NCBI GenBank assembly: GCA_964343305.1
Contig: CAYFJO010000077.1
Coordinates: 1 to 32,542, forward strand
From: CAYFJO01 sp964343305
GTDB taxonomy: Bacteria > Planctomycetota > Planctomycetia > Pirellulales > Pirellulaceae
Length of the DNA: 32,542 bases
Reading direction: 5' to 3'
Shown here: positions 7,656 to 15,918 of the stretch, piece by piece
Layout: each line of letters starts with the position of its first letter
How positions within the stretch are numbered: position 1 is the first letter of the stretch
Notes under the pieces: model-generated
Database searches by the model: none
What the model saw: only the letters and a program-made list of their open reading frames with translations
What the model was told of the DNA's origin: nothing
Program-made: the position numbers and the translations under genes

Positions 7656-8765
7656 TCATTCTTTCAACAGCATGTCGCTGATCTGGCGGCCGGTCTTGCT
7701 CAGTGGTAGCTCAGTCAGCTTTGATGGCTTCGTCCATTTCCATTCACTGCCGTTCTTTATTAGATTGCCGGAGACTTTGGCAGACTTGTAGCAATAGAGC
7801 GTGATTCGGAACCGAGTGACACCGTGCTTGATGGTGCACCAAAGTTGCTGCGGCTCGATCGCTAAACCGGTCAGTTGTCTTGTCCTGAGCGCGATCTCGT
7901 GCGGTTTTGGCGAGGCGTCGTTTAACTCCAGCGGAAAGCGTGGAAAGTCCCACATGCCGGCCCAACGTTCAGCGGGATCACAGCGACGCAACAAGATTTG
8001 CCCTCGGCGTCGAATCACAACAGTCGCTTCGTGAACGTCTTCGTATTTGGGCTGACGCTTTTGTGCGGGAATGCTCTCCTGCAAGCTATGTTCGAACGTC
8101 GGACACAGCGACATCAGCGGGCACTGCTCGCAACGAGGGTCGCGCGGTGTGCAGACTTCGCTTCCCAGTTCCATGAGCGCTTGGTTAAAGTTGCCGATGT
8201 TCTTTTGGGGCAACGCTAGTTCGGCCGCTTCCCACAATAAGGTCTGACCTTCGCGGCTCGACGTTTCACCTTCGTAGGCGGCCAAGCGACTGAAGAGACG
8301 GATCGTGTTGGCTTCGAGAATGGGTTGGCGCCCGTCAAAAGCGATCGACATGATCGCCCCTGCGGTGTAACGACCAATTCCGGGCAACGATTTGATTTCG
8401 TCAGCGTCTCTTGGGAACCGCCCGCGATGATTTTCAACCACAAGCCGCGCGGCGCGATGCAATTGCCGGGCGCGGCGATAATAGCCGAGTCCTTCCCACA
8501 GTTTCAATACCTCTTCTTCGCGGGCCGCGGCGAGCTTGGCGATCGTGGGCAGTTTTTTGATGAATCGATTGAAATAGGGGATGACCGTGACCACTTGGGT
8601 CTGTTGTAGCATAATTTCGCTGACCCAAATGTGATACGGATCGAGCGTTCGCCGCCAAGGTAAGTCACGCGCGTTGCGCTGAAACCAAGTGTTGAGCTTT
8701 CGCCGCAAAGACGCTCGCCAACCCGCATCGTCAAATCGTGTTGATGGGCGAAACACGTCGCTCAT
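7656..8765 (-). CDS. mutY: A/G-specific adenine DNA glycosylase (MutY)
   Basis: MutY removes adenine mispaired with 8-oxoguanine, preventing G:C to T:A mutations. From the ATG at 8765 the product is 369 residues. Domains: helix-hairpin-helix glycosylase with catalytic Glu50 (SEIMLQQTQV), the HhH loop LPGIGRYTAG at 127-136, a [4Fe-4S] motif Cys205-x6-Cys212-x2-Cys215-x5-Cys221, and a C-terminal NUDIX-type 8-oxoG recognition domain. The residue equivalent to the catalytic Asp of the family motif LDGN appears as Glu151 (LEANT). An in-frame TTG at 8786 would add seven residues and cannot be excluded. The gene is divergent from the PEBP lipoprotein gene and convergent with the exported protein gene ending at 7537. 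Confidence 0.93.
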   Translation of the reverse strand: MSDVFRPSTRFDDAGWRASLRRKLNTWFQRNARDLPWRRTLDPYHIWVSEIMLQQTQVVTVIPYFNRFIKKLPTIAKLAAAREEEVLKLWEGLGYYRRARQLHRAARLVVENHRGRFPRDADEIKSLPGIGRYTAGAIMSIAFDGRQPILEANTIRLFSRLAAYEGETSSREGQTLLWEAAELALPQKNIGNFNQALMELGSEVCTPRDPRCEQCPLMSLCPTFEHSLQESIPAQKRQPKYEDVHEATVVIRRRGQILLRRCDPAERWAGMWDFPRFPLELNDASPKPHEIALRTRQLTGLAIEPQQLWCTIKHGVTRFRITLYCYKSAKVSGNLIKNGSEWKWTKPSKLTELPLSKTGRQISDMLLKE

Positions 8766-8859
8766 GAGTTGTCGAATCCTTTCCAAGCAGCGATTCCGAA
8801 TCGTGTAGCGAACTGAGGATTGTATGGCCCAGATTTCGACGAAACAACCATGGTCGGAT

Positions 8860-8912
8860 TGTAGAACAATTGTCCCAATTGTTCCGCAAGCAATTGGGAC
8901 AATTGCTCTACA
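8860..8912. repeat. Long palindrome with 22-bp arms
   Basis: The arms at 8860-8881 and 8891-8912 are reverse complements with one mismatch (A8866 against C8906), separated by a nine-base loop TTCCGCAAG. The arm core CAATTGTCCCAATTG contains two CAATTG palindromes. It lies in the 214-base region between divergent mutY and the PEBP lipoprotein gene, about 68 bases before the latter's start. It could bind a regulator of either gene, or be a dispersed repeat. Confidence 0.88.
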
Positions 8913-8979
8913 CTGCTCGCCAATCGTTTACGTTATAATCTGCGTGGTTCAGTTGGAACGAAAATCAAGGAGCGTCAAA

Positions 8980-9558
8980 ATGCATCGATTTTTGGTTGTG
9001 ATTGGTTTCGTCATCGGAAGTTCGATTGTCACTGGTTGCGGCTCTGGGGAGAATTCGACTGACGTGAGTCCACCAGACGAAACCGGCGCGATTATCCTGT
9101 CGAGCACAGCGTTCAAGGCGGGTGAGCCAATCCCCGAGAAACACACGGAGGACGGTGAAGACTTGTCTCCGCCACTGTCTTGGACCGGCGTCCCGGACAA
9201 GGCGAAGTCGATTGCGCTGATTTGTGACGATCCGGATGCGCCGATGGAAGATGCGTGGGTTCACTGGGTGATTTACAATCTTCCCCCAGATACCAACCAA
9301 TTGCCTGAAGGCATCGGAGATGAAACAACGTTGGATGAACCGGACGGCGCGATACAGGGAATCAATGACTTCATGACGACCGGCTATCGCGGTCCGGCGC
9401 CGCCAAAGGGCAAACCTCATCGCTATTTTTTCAAGATATTCGCCCTGGATACGATGTTGGACTTAGATGGCGACAAAGTTGACAAGCGGGCTCTTATGAA
9501 GGCCATTGTTGGCCACGTGATGGAGCAGGGAGAACTCGTCGGAACGTATCAGCGCTAG
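8980..9558 (+). CDS. Lipoprotein of the PEBP / YbhB-YbcL family
   Basis: A phosphatidylethanolamine-binding-protein-like (Raf kinase inhibitor-like) protein. In bacteria its ligand is unsettled. From the ATG at 8980 it has 192 residues, and AAGGAG seven bases upstream fixes the start. A lipobox SIVTGC with Cys20 marks a lipid-anchored protein. The family motifs DDPDAP (83-88), HW (95-96) and GYRGPAPP (135-142) are intact, as is the ligand-pocket His147. Upstream in-frame codons back to 8824 run through the palindrome and are not credible. The stop codon overlaps the stop of the convergent enolase-family gene at CTAG (9555-9558). Confidence 0.93.
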   Translation: MHRFLVVIGFVIGSSIVTGCGSGENSTDVSPPDETGAIILSSTAFKAGEPIPEKHTEDGEDLSPPLSWTGVPDKAKSIALICDDPDAPMEDAWVHWVIYNLPPDTNQLPEGIGDETTLDEPDGAIQGINDFMTTGYRGPAPPKGKPHRYFFKIFALDTMLDLDGDKVDKRALMKAIVGHVMEQGELVGTYQR

Positions 9559-10589
9559 AATATCTCGCTGACAGAGACTCCGAATCCCGGTTCGTCACGC
9601 AATTGAATCGCCCCGTTTTCAATCTGCGGAAAACCGTCCACGGACGTGAACCACGTTCGTGGCGATTCGGCCAACGGCTCTGGTTCAAGTGCCGCAATGG
9701 CGTGCAGCGCGTAGGGCTCGCAGCCTCGATGTGGACAGACGATGACGCCTGCTTGTTTGGCCATCTTGTAGATTTCAATCAATGTCGTCAGACCGCCGCA
9801 CCAGTTGATGTCCGGCTGGACGAAGGCGTGCAAGCGCCGATCAATCAGTTCCCGAAATCCAGCGGCCAGATATTCATGTTCGCCCCCCGCGATCGGAACC
9901 GGACACTCGCGAGCCAGCGTTTCGTACAGATCCAAACGATCCGGCGGAACCGGTTCCTCGATCCAGCGAACATCGAATTCGGCAACGGCCTGGGCAACAC
10001 GAAGCGTTGAATCGACATCCCAACGAGCGAAGGCATCGATCATCATCATGCCGCCAGCTCCGATCGCGTCTCGGACGCGCCGCACCAGATCCGCGACGTC
10101 GGTGGGATTCGGACGATTGCCAAATCGCTCGACGTGCAGTTTGACAGCGGCATGGCCGGCGTCAATCGCTTGTCGTGTCGCGACGTCGTCGAACACGGTG
10201 GCATAGGTTGGAATCCGTGCGGCTAAATCGACATCGGGATTCAGCAACTTTGCGATAGGAGTTTCCGCACGTTTGGCCCGCAGATCCCACAGAGCGAGAT
10301 CAACACCGCTGATCGCCATGACAACCAGCCCGCCCCGTCCATAGAACGATGTTTGGCGGCACATCTCGCGGTGTAGTTGCTCGACGTTGTCGGCATCACG
10401 CCCCAGCAGCAGGTCGCTGAGCACGGTTTGAATCACATGAATTCCCGCCGCCCCGCCGCCACCCACGCCGATGCCCGTTAAGCCGTCGTCCGTCTGGACT
10501 TCGACGACGACTTGGCCCAACTGGGTCCGCCAGTCCTGTGGCGCTCCTGGAGTTGGCGGTTGAACGGCGCGAAGGCGGATGATTCTCAT
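9555..10589 (-). CDS. Enolase-superfamily enzyme, L-rhamnonate dehydratase-like
   Basis: A mandelate racemase / muconate lactonizing enzyme family protein of 344 residues, expected to abstract the alpha proton of a carboxylate and probably dehydrate an acid sugar. Metal ligands: Asp185 (MMIDAFARWD), Glu211 (RWIEEP), Glu237 (AGGEHEY). An Asp260-His287 dyad (QPDINWCGG and CPHRG) supplies a base or acid. The usual KxK on the second barrel strand reads Lys150-Leu-His152. The stretch QPDINWCGGLTTLIEI and the C-terminal DEPGFGV resemble E. coli L-rhamnonate dehydratase from memory, so that subgroup is favoured, with substrate unproven. The start is the ATG at 10589, four bases after the aminotransferase stop, which implies coupling. 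No other rhamnose genes are nearby. Confidence 0.87.
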   Translation of the reverse strand: MRIIRLRAVQPPTPGAPQDWRTQLGQVVVEVQTDDGLTGIGVGGGGAAGIHVIQTVLSDLLLGRDADNVEQLHREMCRQTSFYGRGGLVVMAISGVDLALWDLRAKRAETPIAKLLNPDVDLAARIPTYATVFDDVATRQAIDAGHAAVKLHVERFGNRPNPTDVADLVRRVRDAIGAGGMMMIDAFARWDVDSTLRVAQAVAEFDVRWIEEPVPPDRLDLYETLARECPVPIAGGEHEYLAAGFRELIDRRLHAFVQPDINWCGGLTTLIEIYKMAKQAGVIVCPHRGCEPYALHAIAALEPEPLAESPRTWFTSVDGFPQIENGAIQLRDEPGFGVSVSEIF

Positions 10590-10593
10590 AGTA

Positions 10594-12024
10594 TCAGTTG
10601 CCGACGACAGCCGCTTGAGAACTTGGAACGATCGATTCCAGCGCATCGCCAAGGGCACGGATTCCCTCGACCAATGCTTCGTCCGGCACGACCAACGGTG
10701 GACAGATTTTGATGGTCGGACGGTTTACTTGGAACAGCATGACCCCATGTTTCACGCCGGCCCAAGTCCAATCACGCGCCAGCTCACGACTGGGCCGACC
10801 CGTTTGCGGATCCTGGACATGGATTGCGTACACGAGTCCCTTGCCTGAGATTTCGGACACAACCTTTGGATGCCGTTGTTGGAGTGATTCGAGTTCGGAT
10901 CGTGCAACGGCGCCTTTACGAGCGGCTTGCTCGACCAGGTTTTCATCCTCAAGTATTTTCAAATTGGCCAGCGCGGCGGCGCACGATAACGGATGCGCCG
11001 CGTGGGTCGTTGTAATTTCCGCGGGCGGCAGCACATCGAGAACTTCGGACGGCCCCAGCACGGCGGCCAACGGCAGCGTCGATGTGACGCCTTTGCCGAC
11101 GCATATCAAATCGGCACGCACGTCGTAATGCTCGTGCGCAAAAAGTCGTCCCGTGCGGCCAAAGCCGGTTTGAATTTCGTCGAACACCAACAGAACGTCG
11201 TTCTCGTCGGCCCACTCGCGCAGACGTTGGACATAGGCCACCGGCAACGGCAAAGCTCCCCAACCCTGCATCGTCTCGACAAAAACGGCGGCGACTCGGA
11301 ACGACTCGACTCCCGTTTGATTCAGATTCGCAACGTGCTGGTCGAACAGATTCTCCCAATCGGCCGGAGTGAACGATCGTGTTTCCGATGTCAACCTTGG
11401 AAACGGCAGATGATGAATGGCTGAGTCAGGATGCCGCAACCACGGCTTTTGAGCGCTACCGCCGGACAATTGATGAGCGCCGAGTGTGCAGCCGTGGTAG
11501 TCGCCTTCGAAGGTCAAAACGTGGTATTTACCCCGATCGCGGCGCATGCCCCATTCGCGCGACAATCGCAGAGCGGCTTCGATCGCTTCAGAACCGACGG
11601 TCCAGAAATAGACCTTGTTACATGCAGTTGGGGCGAGGGCCAGCAGCCGCTCGGCAAGTTCGATACGAATGTCGGACGCAAAACTAAACTGTGCCAACAA
11701 ACCGCAGTCCAGGTGGCTTCTGAGTGCCTCGCGAATCGCTGGATGACCGTGCCCCGTGTTGGCCATGACCGCGGTGGAACTAAAGTCAATCCAGCAGTTT
11801 CCTGCATCGTCGGACACCTGAAACCCTTCGGCACGGTCCCAGATAATTGGTGGCTGATAACAGTTGACGAGCGGAAAGAGCTGGGACGCCTTGGCCAGCC
11901 GATCCCTCGATCCTGGTGTCGGCAACGGCGTGGCGATGCGGCGGTGTGCGGTTTCGATCGGCGGTGTCGGTTCGGGTGTCGACACAAACGTGTTTGCCAG
12001 AATGGGAACGTCGGGCGATTCCAT
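10594..12024 (-). CDS. Class III PLP-dependent aminotransferase
   Basis: A class III (omega) aminotransferase of the 4-aminobutyrate/ornithine/diaminobutyrate family, 476 residues, cytoplasmic. Visible features: GSEA at 144-147 (PLP phosphate site), YHG at 176-178, the cofactor-binding Asp282 in FDEIQTGFGRTG, and the PLP Schiff-base Lys311 in ICVGKGVTS. An N-terminal extension of about 45 residues rich in Pro and Thr precedes the conserved part. The amino donor cannot be read from sequence. It is transcribed away from the hybrid kinase and is translationally coupled to the enolase-superfamily gene, so the two probably act on one pathway's intermediates. Confidence 0.92.
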   Translation of the reverse strand: MESPDVPILANTFVSTPEPTPPIETAHRRIATPLPTPGSRDRLAKASQLFPLVNCYQPPIIWDRAEGFQVSDDAGNCWIDFSSTAVMANTGHGHPAIREALRSHLDCGLLAQFSFASDIRIELAERLLALAPTACNKVYFWTVGSEAIEAALRLSREWGMRRDRGKYHVLTFEGDYHGCTLGAHQLSGGSAQKPWLRHPDSAIHHLPFPRLTSETRSFTPADWENLFDQHVANLNQTGVESFRVAAVFVETMQGWGALPLPVAYVQRLREWADENDVLLVFDEIQTGFGRTGRLFAHEHYDVRADLICVGKGVTSTLPLAAVLGPSEVLDVLPPAEITTTHAAHPLSCAAALANLKILEDENLVEQAARKGAVARSELESLQQRHPKVVSEISGKGLVYAIHVQDPQTGRPSRELARDWTWAGVKHGVMLFQVNRPTIKICPPLVVPDEALVEGIRALGDALESIVPSSQAAVVGN

Positions 12025-12128
12025 GTTGCGACTCAGAGTTTCGTGTAAACAATTGAAAGCGATTTAGTTTATCATAGAACCGTGGTTGAAGCCGGGTACT
12101 ACCAATCACTTGAACGGCACGGTACACC

Positions 12129-12143
12129 AGTTTAGATTAAACT
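12129..12143. promoter_or_regulatory. Short AT-rich inverted repeat in a divergent promoter region
   Basis: AGTTTA-GAT-TAAACT, 6-bp arms around a 3-bp spacer, in the 161-base region between the divergent aminotransferase and histidine kinase genes, 42 bases before the kinase start. It could be an operator half-site pair. Such a short repeat may also be chance. Confidence 0.3.
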
Positions 12144-12185
12144 AATAGGACTTCTCGTCGACTTCGAATATTCTGGGCTCGTCTT

Positions 12186-15100
12186 ATGTCGAACCAATTG
12201 ATCAAAGTGCTGCTGGCGATTGGCAATCGTAATCATGCCGATGTGATTCATCAGCATGTCGCGCAGTTGGGCGGTCCGTCGATTGAAATCGAGCAGGCCG
12301 ATTCTCTGGAATCGACGCTCCAACAACTAGGCCGAGGCGGGATGGATGTCGTGCTGCTTGACACAGCACTTCCAGACGCGGAAGGGCTCGAAGCGATCCA
12401 GAAGATTACCGGGCAACATGCCGACGTGCCGATCGTCGTTTTGCTGCCGACGGATGACATGGAAACGGTTCAACAGGCGCTGAGTGCCGGAGCGCAGGAG
12501 TTTCTTTGCAGGCAGAAGCTGTCGGGTGAATCGATGGTGCGGCTGTTGCGCGTGGCGGTGATTCGCAGTCGAGCGCGACAAGGGACGTTTCCTGCCGAAG
12601 TGCTGGGTGAAAGTGAGAACCGAATTCGCGCCATCATGAATGCGGCGATGGATTGCATCATCACGATGGATCCGGACGGCCACATTCTCGAATTCAATCG
12701 CGCGGCGGAGAAAACATTTGGATACCGCGCCGAAGAAGCGCTGGGCAAGGACATGGGCGAATTGTTCATAACGCCCGACGTGCGGCAACGGCAACAACGC
12801 AGCTTTGACATGTATCAGGCGACGGGCGGCGGGTCGATGCTTGGGCGGCGGGTGGAATCTCCGGCCTATCGCAAGGACGGAACGGAGTTCGTTGCCGAGA
12901 TCGCGACGCAGCCAGTGAAAATGGATGGCGGTCTGGTGTTCACCATTTTTCTTCGTGACATCACCGAGCGAAAAAAAGCGGACGATGCAATCAGGCAGGA
13001 GGTTCAACATCGTCGCCGCATCGAAGAAGCATTGCGGCGCGAGCGCGACTTGTTGCAAGCGCTGATGGACCACTTGCCGGATTTCATATTTGCGAAAGAC
13101 GCGACCGGACATTTCACGACGGTGAATTCGGTGTTGCTGAAGCAAATGGGCGTCACGACTCGTCGCGCGGTGGTTGGAAAAACGGATCAAGACTTCTTTC
13201 CACCCGATTTGGCGGAGCACTTTGTGACCGACGATCGGCAAGTGATGCAATCCGGCGAGGCACTGTTGAACCGCGAAGAGATGATGCCCGATGGCGATGG
13301 TGCTCCGCGATGGATCTTGACGACCAAAGTTCCACTGCGCGATCGGTCGGGCAAGGTGGATGGGCTGGTGGGGATCAGCCGCGACATCACCGCCCGCAAA
13401 AAGGCCGAACAAGAGTTGGAAGAAGCCAAAGAGGCGGCCGAGGCGGCCAGCACGGCGAAGAGCGCGTTTCTGGCCAACATGAGCCACGAGATTCGGACCC
13501 CCATGAACGCGGTCATCGGCATGGCGGAATTAATGATGGAAACGAAACCGTCGGCGACCCAGGCGGAATATATCGAAATCATCCGCGATTCGGGCGAGTC
13601 GCTGTTGATGTTGATCAATGATATTTTGGATTTTTCCAAGATCGAAGCGGGTAAGTTAGAGTTTGAACGATCGCCATTCGCGTTGCGTGACAGTTTGGCA
13701 CCGACAATGAAATCGCTGGGAACGAGGGCGCATCGCAAGAGCTTAGAGTTGGCCTGCCATTACTCGCCGAACGTTCCCGAGTCGTTGATCGGGGACGTGA
13801 ATCGATTGCGTCAGATCGTCATCAACCTGGTTGGCAATGCGATCAAGTTTACGGACGAAGGCGAGGTTGTGCTCGACGTTTCTCAACAGTCGCAGACCAA
13901 TGGAGATGTGGAGTTGCACTTCGCGGTGCGCGACACGGGGATCGGCATCGCAGAAGCGAAAGTGGAGAGCATTTTCGGTGTCTTCGAGCAGGCGGACATT
14001 TCAATGACGCGACGCTTTGGTGGGACGGGCCTGGGATTGACGATTTCGTCGCGGTTGGTGGACATGATGGGCGGCAGAATCTGGGTCGAAAGCGCGGTAG
14101 GCCAAGGGAGCACTTTTCATTTTACGTCGCGCTTCGCGCTGGGCGAGGCAGACGATTCTGTTCCAGTTCCACCCGCGGATGTCACCGATGCGCGTGTGAT
14201 AGTAGTCGATGACAATGCAACGAACCGGCGAATCCTGGAAGAAATGCTGACGCTTTTGAAGGTGAAGCCGACAGTTCTGTCGAGAGCCGATGAAGCATTC
14301 GCCGCCCTGTGTGATGCGGCGAGCACGAGCCAACCGTTTGCCGCGGTGGTGTCGGATGTCAACATGCCCGACGTCGACGGTTTCATGTTTGCTGAACAGA
14401 TCAAGAAACATCCCGAACTTGCGTCGACGCCGGTGATTTTGTTGACTTCGGGCGATCGACCGGGCGATCTCGGACGCTGTGCGGAGATCGGAATCGCTGC
14501 TCACCTGCTCAAGCCAGTCAATCAATCCGAATTGTTCAACGCGCTCGCTTCGGCTCTTGGAGATCAAGAGCATCGTCCCGTGGTCGAATCGAAAAGGCCC
14601 GCGCCGAGTACCGCCGCTACTGGCCCACTGAAGATCTTGTTGGCGGAAGATAGCAAGGTGAATCAAAAACTGGCCATCGGCTTGCTGAAGAAAGACGCTC
14701 ATCAAGTCACGGTCGTCGAAACCGGCTCCGCAGCGGTGGAAGCCGTCTCGGAGGAAAGGTTTGACCTCGTTTTGATGGATGTTCAAATGCCTGAAATGGA
14801 CGGCTTGGAAGCGACAAAGGCGATTCGCGAGCGCGAAAAGGAATCGTTAGGCCGAATTCCCATCATTGCAATGACCGCCCACGCCATGGCCGGCGATCGC
14901 GAGTTGTGTTTGGACGCCGGCATGGATGACTACATTTCGAAACCGATTCGCACAGCTTTGCTTTACGAGAAACTCAGCGCGATCAACCCGCAAGTCGCGA
15001 TCGATCCGCCAGCCGCCGAATTGGACGCCGCCGCCTCTTTCGATTTGGAGAACTCCAAAATCGCCGAGGCGGCTCGTGGCGACAAACAGTTGATGAAACA

Positions 15101-15410
15101 AATTGTGTCGGCGTTTCTTGATGAAGCGCCCCAGTTGTTGACGGACATGCGGCAGGCGCTTGCGGATCAAGAAGCGGAGACGCTGATGAACGCCGCGCAC
15201 ACGATGAAGGGCGCGGTGCGGGTCTTCGATGCCGAGTGTGCTGAACAATTGTCTCGTGACATCGAGCGACTGGCCCGCGACGAGAAACTCGAACAGGTTG
15301 CGCAACTGATCTCGAATTTGGCCCAAGAGGTCCAACAAATGCATCGTTGTTTCACGGAATTCATCAGCCAGTGCGACACGACGCAAGACGCGGTTGAATC
15401 AACGGCGTGA
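12186..15410 (+). CDS. Hybrid sensor histidine kinase (REC-PAS-PAS-HisKA-HATPase-REC-REC-HPt)
   Basis: A 1074-residue cytoplasmic hybrid kinase without transmembrane segments. Domains: N-terminal receiver-like (about 5-125) with a candidate phospho-Asp59 but no acidic pair (Gly13-Asn14 instead); PAS 1 (about 145-265); PAS 2 (about 285-405); coiled linker; HisKA with phospho-His434 in SHEIRTP; HATPase with the N box around 547-554 (NLVGNAIKF), DTGIGI 583-588 and GGTGLGL 612-618; receiver with Asp675-676, Asp724 and Lys776; receiver with Glu821-Asp822, Asp865 and Lys919; HPt with His1005 (AAHTMKG). The HPt can pass phosphate to a separate receiver. The obvious acceptor is the receiver fused to an RsbW-like domain two genes downstream. 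The input signal is unknown. No Shine-Dalgarno is visible, but the ATG fits the first receiver strand. Confidence 0.93.
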   Translation: MSNQLIKVLLAIGNRNHADVIHQHVAQLGGPSIEIEQADSLESTLQQLGRGGMDVVLLDTALPDAEGLEAIQKITGQHADVPIVVLLPTDDMETVQQALSAGAQEFLCRQKLSGESMVRLLRVAVIRSRARQGTFPAEVLGESENRIRAIMNAAMDCIITMDPDGHILEFNRAAEKTFGYRAEEALGKDMGELFITPDVRQRQQRSFDMYQATGGGSMLGRRVESPAYRKDGTEFVAEIATQPVKMDGGLVFTIFLRDITERKKADDAIRQEVQHRRRIEEALRRERDLLQALMDHLPDFIFAKDATGHFTTVNSVLLKQMGVTTRRAVVGKTDQDFFPPDLAEHFVTDDRQVMQSGEALLNREEMMPDGDGAPRWILTTKVPLRDRSGKVDGLVGISRDITARKKAEQELEEAKEAAEAASTAKSAFLANMSHEIRTPMNAVIGMAELMMETKPSATQAEYIEIIRDSGESLLMLINDILDFSKIEAGKLEFERSPFALRDSLAPTMKSLGTRAHRKSLELACHYSPNVPESLIGDVNRLRQIVINLVGNAIKFTDEGEVVLDVSQQSQTNGDVELHFAVRDTGIGIAEAKVESIFGVFEQADISMTRRFGGTGLGLTISSRLVDMMGGRIWVESAVGQGSTFHFTSRFALGEADDSVPVPPADVTDARVIVVDDNATNRRILEEMLTLLKVKPTVLSRADEAFAALCDAASTSQPFAAVVSDVNMPDVDGFMFAEQIKKHPELASTPVILLTSGDRPGDLGRCAEIGIAAHLLKPVNQSELFNALASALGDQEHRPVVESKRPAPSTAATGPLKILLAEDSKVNQKLAIGLLKKDAHQVTVVETGSAAVEAVSEERFDLVLMDVQMPEMDGLEATKAIREREKESLGRIPIIAMTAHAMAGDRELCLDAGMDDYISKPIRTALLYEKLSAINPQVAIDPPAAELDAAASFDLENSKIAEAARGDKQLMKQIVSAFLDEAPQLLTDMRQALADQEAETLMNAAHTMKGAVRVFDAECAEQLSRDIERLARDEKLEQVAQLISNLAQEVQQMHRCFTEFISQCDTTQDAVESTA

Positions 15411-15501
15411 GACAACTAGAATCAATTGACCCACCTGTGATTCCGATCAGTCCTCCACAAACTCAACACCAACTCCATTCTCAACCGACGCGAACGCTAC
15501 C

Positions 15502-15864
15502 ATGCCCGAATACGAATCGTTCCATGTTCGAGATGAAGGTGCCGTGATCGTGATTGAGTTCAAGCACCAGGAACTATCTGGGATCGCGGTTCACGACCGT
15601 CTGTCCAGTGACTTGAATCATCTGATTGAGGACCGACTTCCCGAGCGGCTGCTGATCAGTTTTGCAGGCGTCAAGATTGCAAGCTCGGATGCGATTGGGG
15701 TTTTCATTCAAGCTCGAAAACAGTTGAAGCCATCGGGCGGTGTCGTAAAAATGTGCTGCATGCACGAGAACGTCCGTTTGTCGTTTCAAATTCTGAAGTT
15801 GGAAGGTTCCTTGTTCGAAATTCTGGAGTCCGAAGCGGACGGCATTGCGGCGTTCGACCGTTAA
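15502..15864 (+). CDS. STAS-domain anti-anti-sigma-factor-type protein
   Basis: A single STAS domain of 120 residues, the SpoIIAA/RsbV family size. These proteins bind RsbW-like kinases and are switched off by serine phosphorylation. The diagnostic segment LLISFAGVKIASSDAIGVF (51-69) places Ser61-Ser62 where SpoIIAA-like proteins carry the phosphorylated serine. The C-terminal half (VKMCCMHENVRLSFQILKLEGSLF) matches the last strand and helix. It sits 91 bases after the hybrid kinase and 54 bases before the receiver/RsbW-like gene on the same strand, which makes that ATPase its likely partner. Confidence 0.88.
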   Translation: MPEYESFHVRDEGAVIVIEFKHQELSGIAVHDRLSSDLNHLIEDRLPERLLISFAGVKIASSDAIGVFIQARKQLKPSGGVVKMCCMHENVRLSFQILKLEGSLFEILESEADGIAAFDR

Positions 15865-15918
15865 GCACTTCGCCGCGCCTTTTCTCGCTGTTCATCAATT
15901 CTGTCATTGAGAGTCGTT

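Noticed and set aside
12327..13487. 386-codon minus-strand frame
   Set aside because: Antisense to the PAS region of the hybrid kinase, His/Arg-rich translation typical of a reverse-frame shadow.
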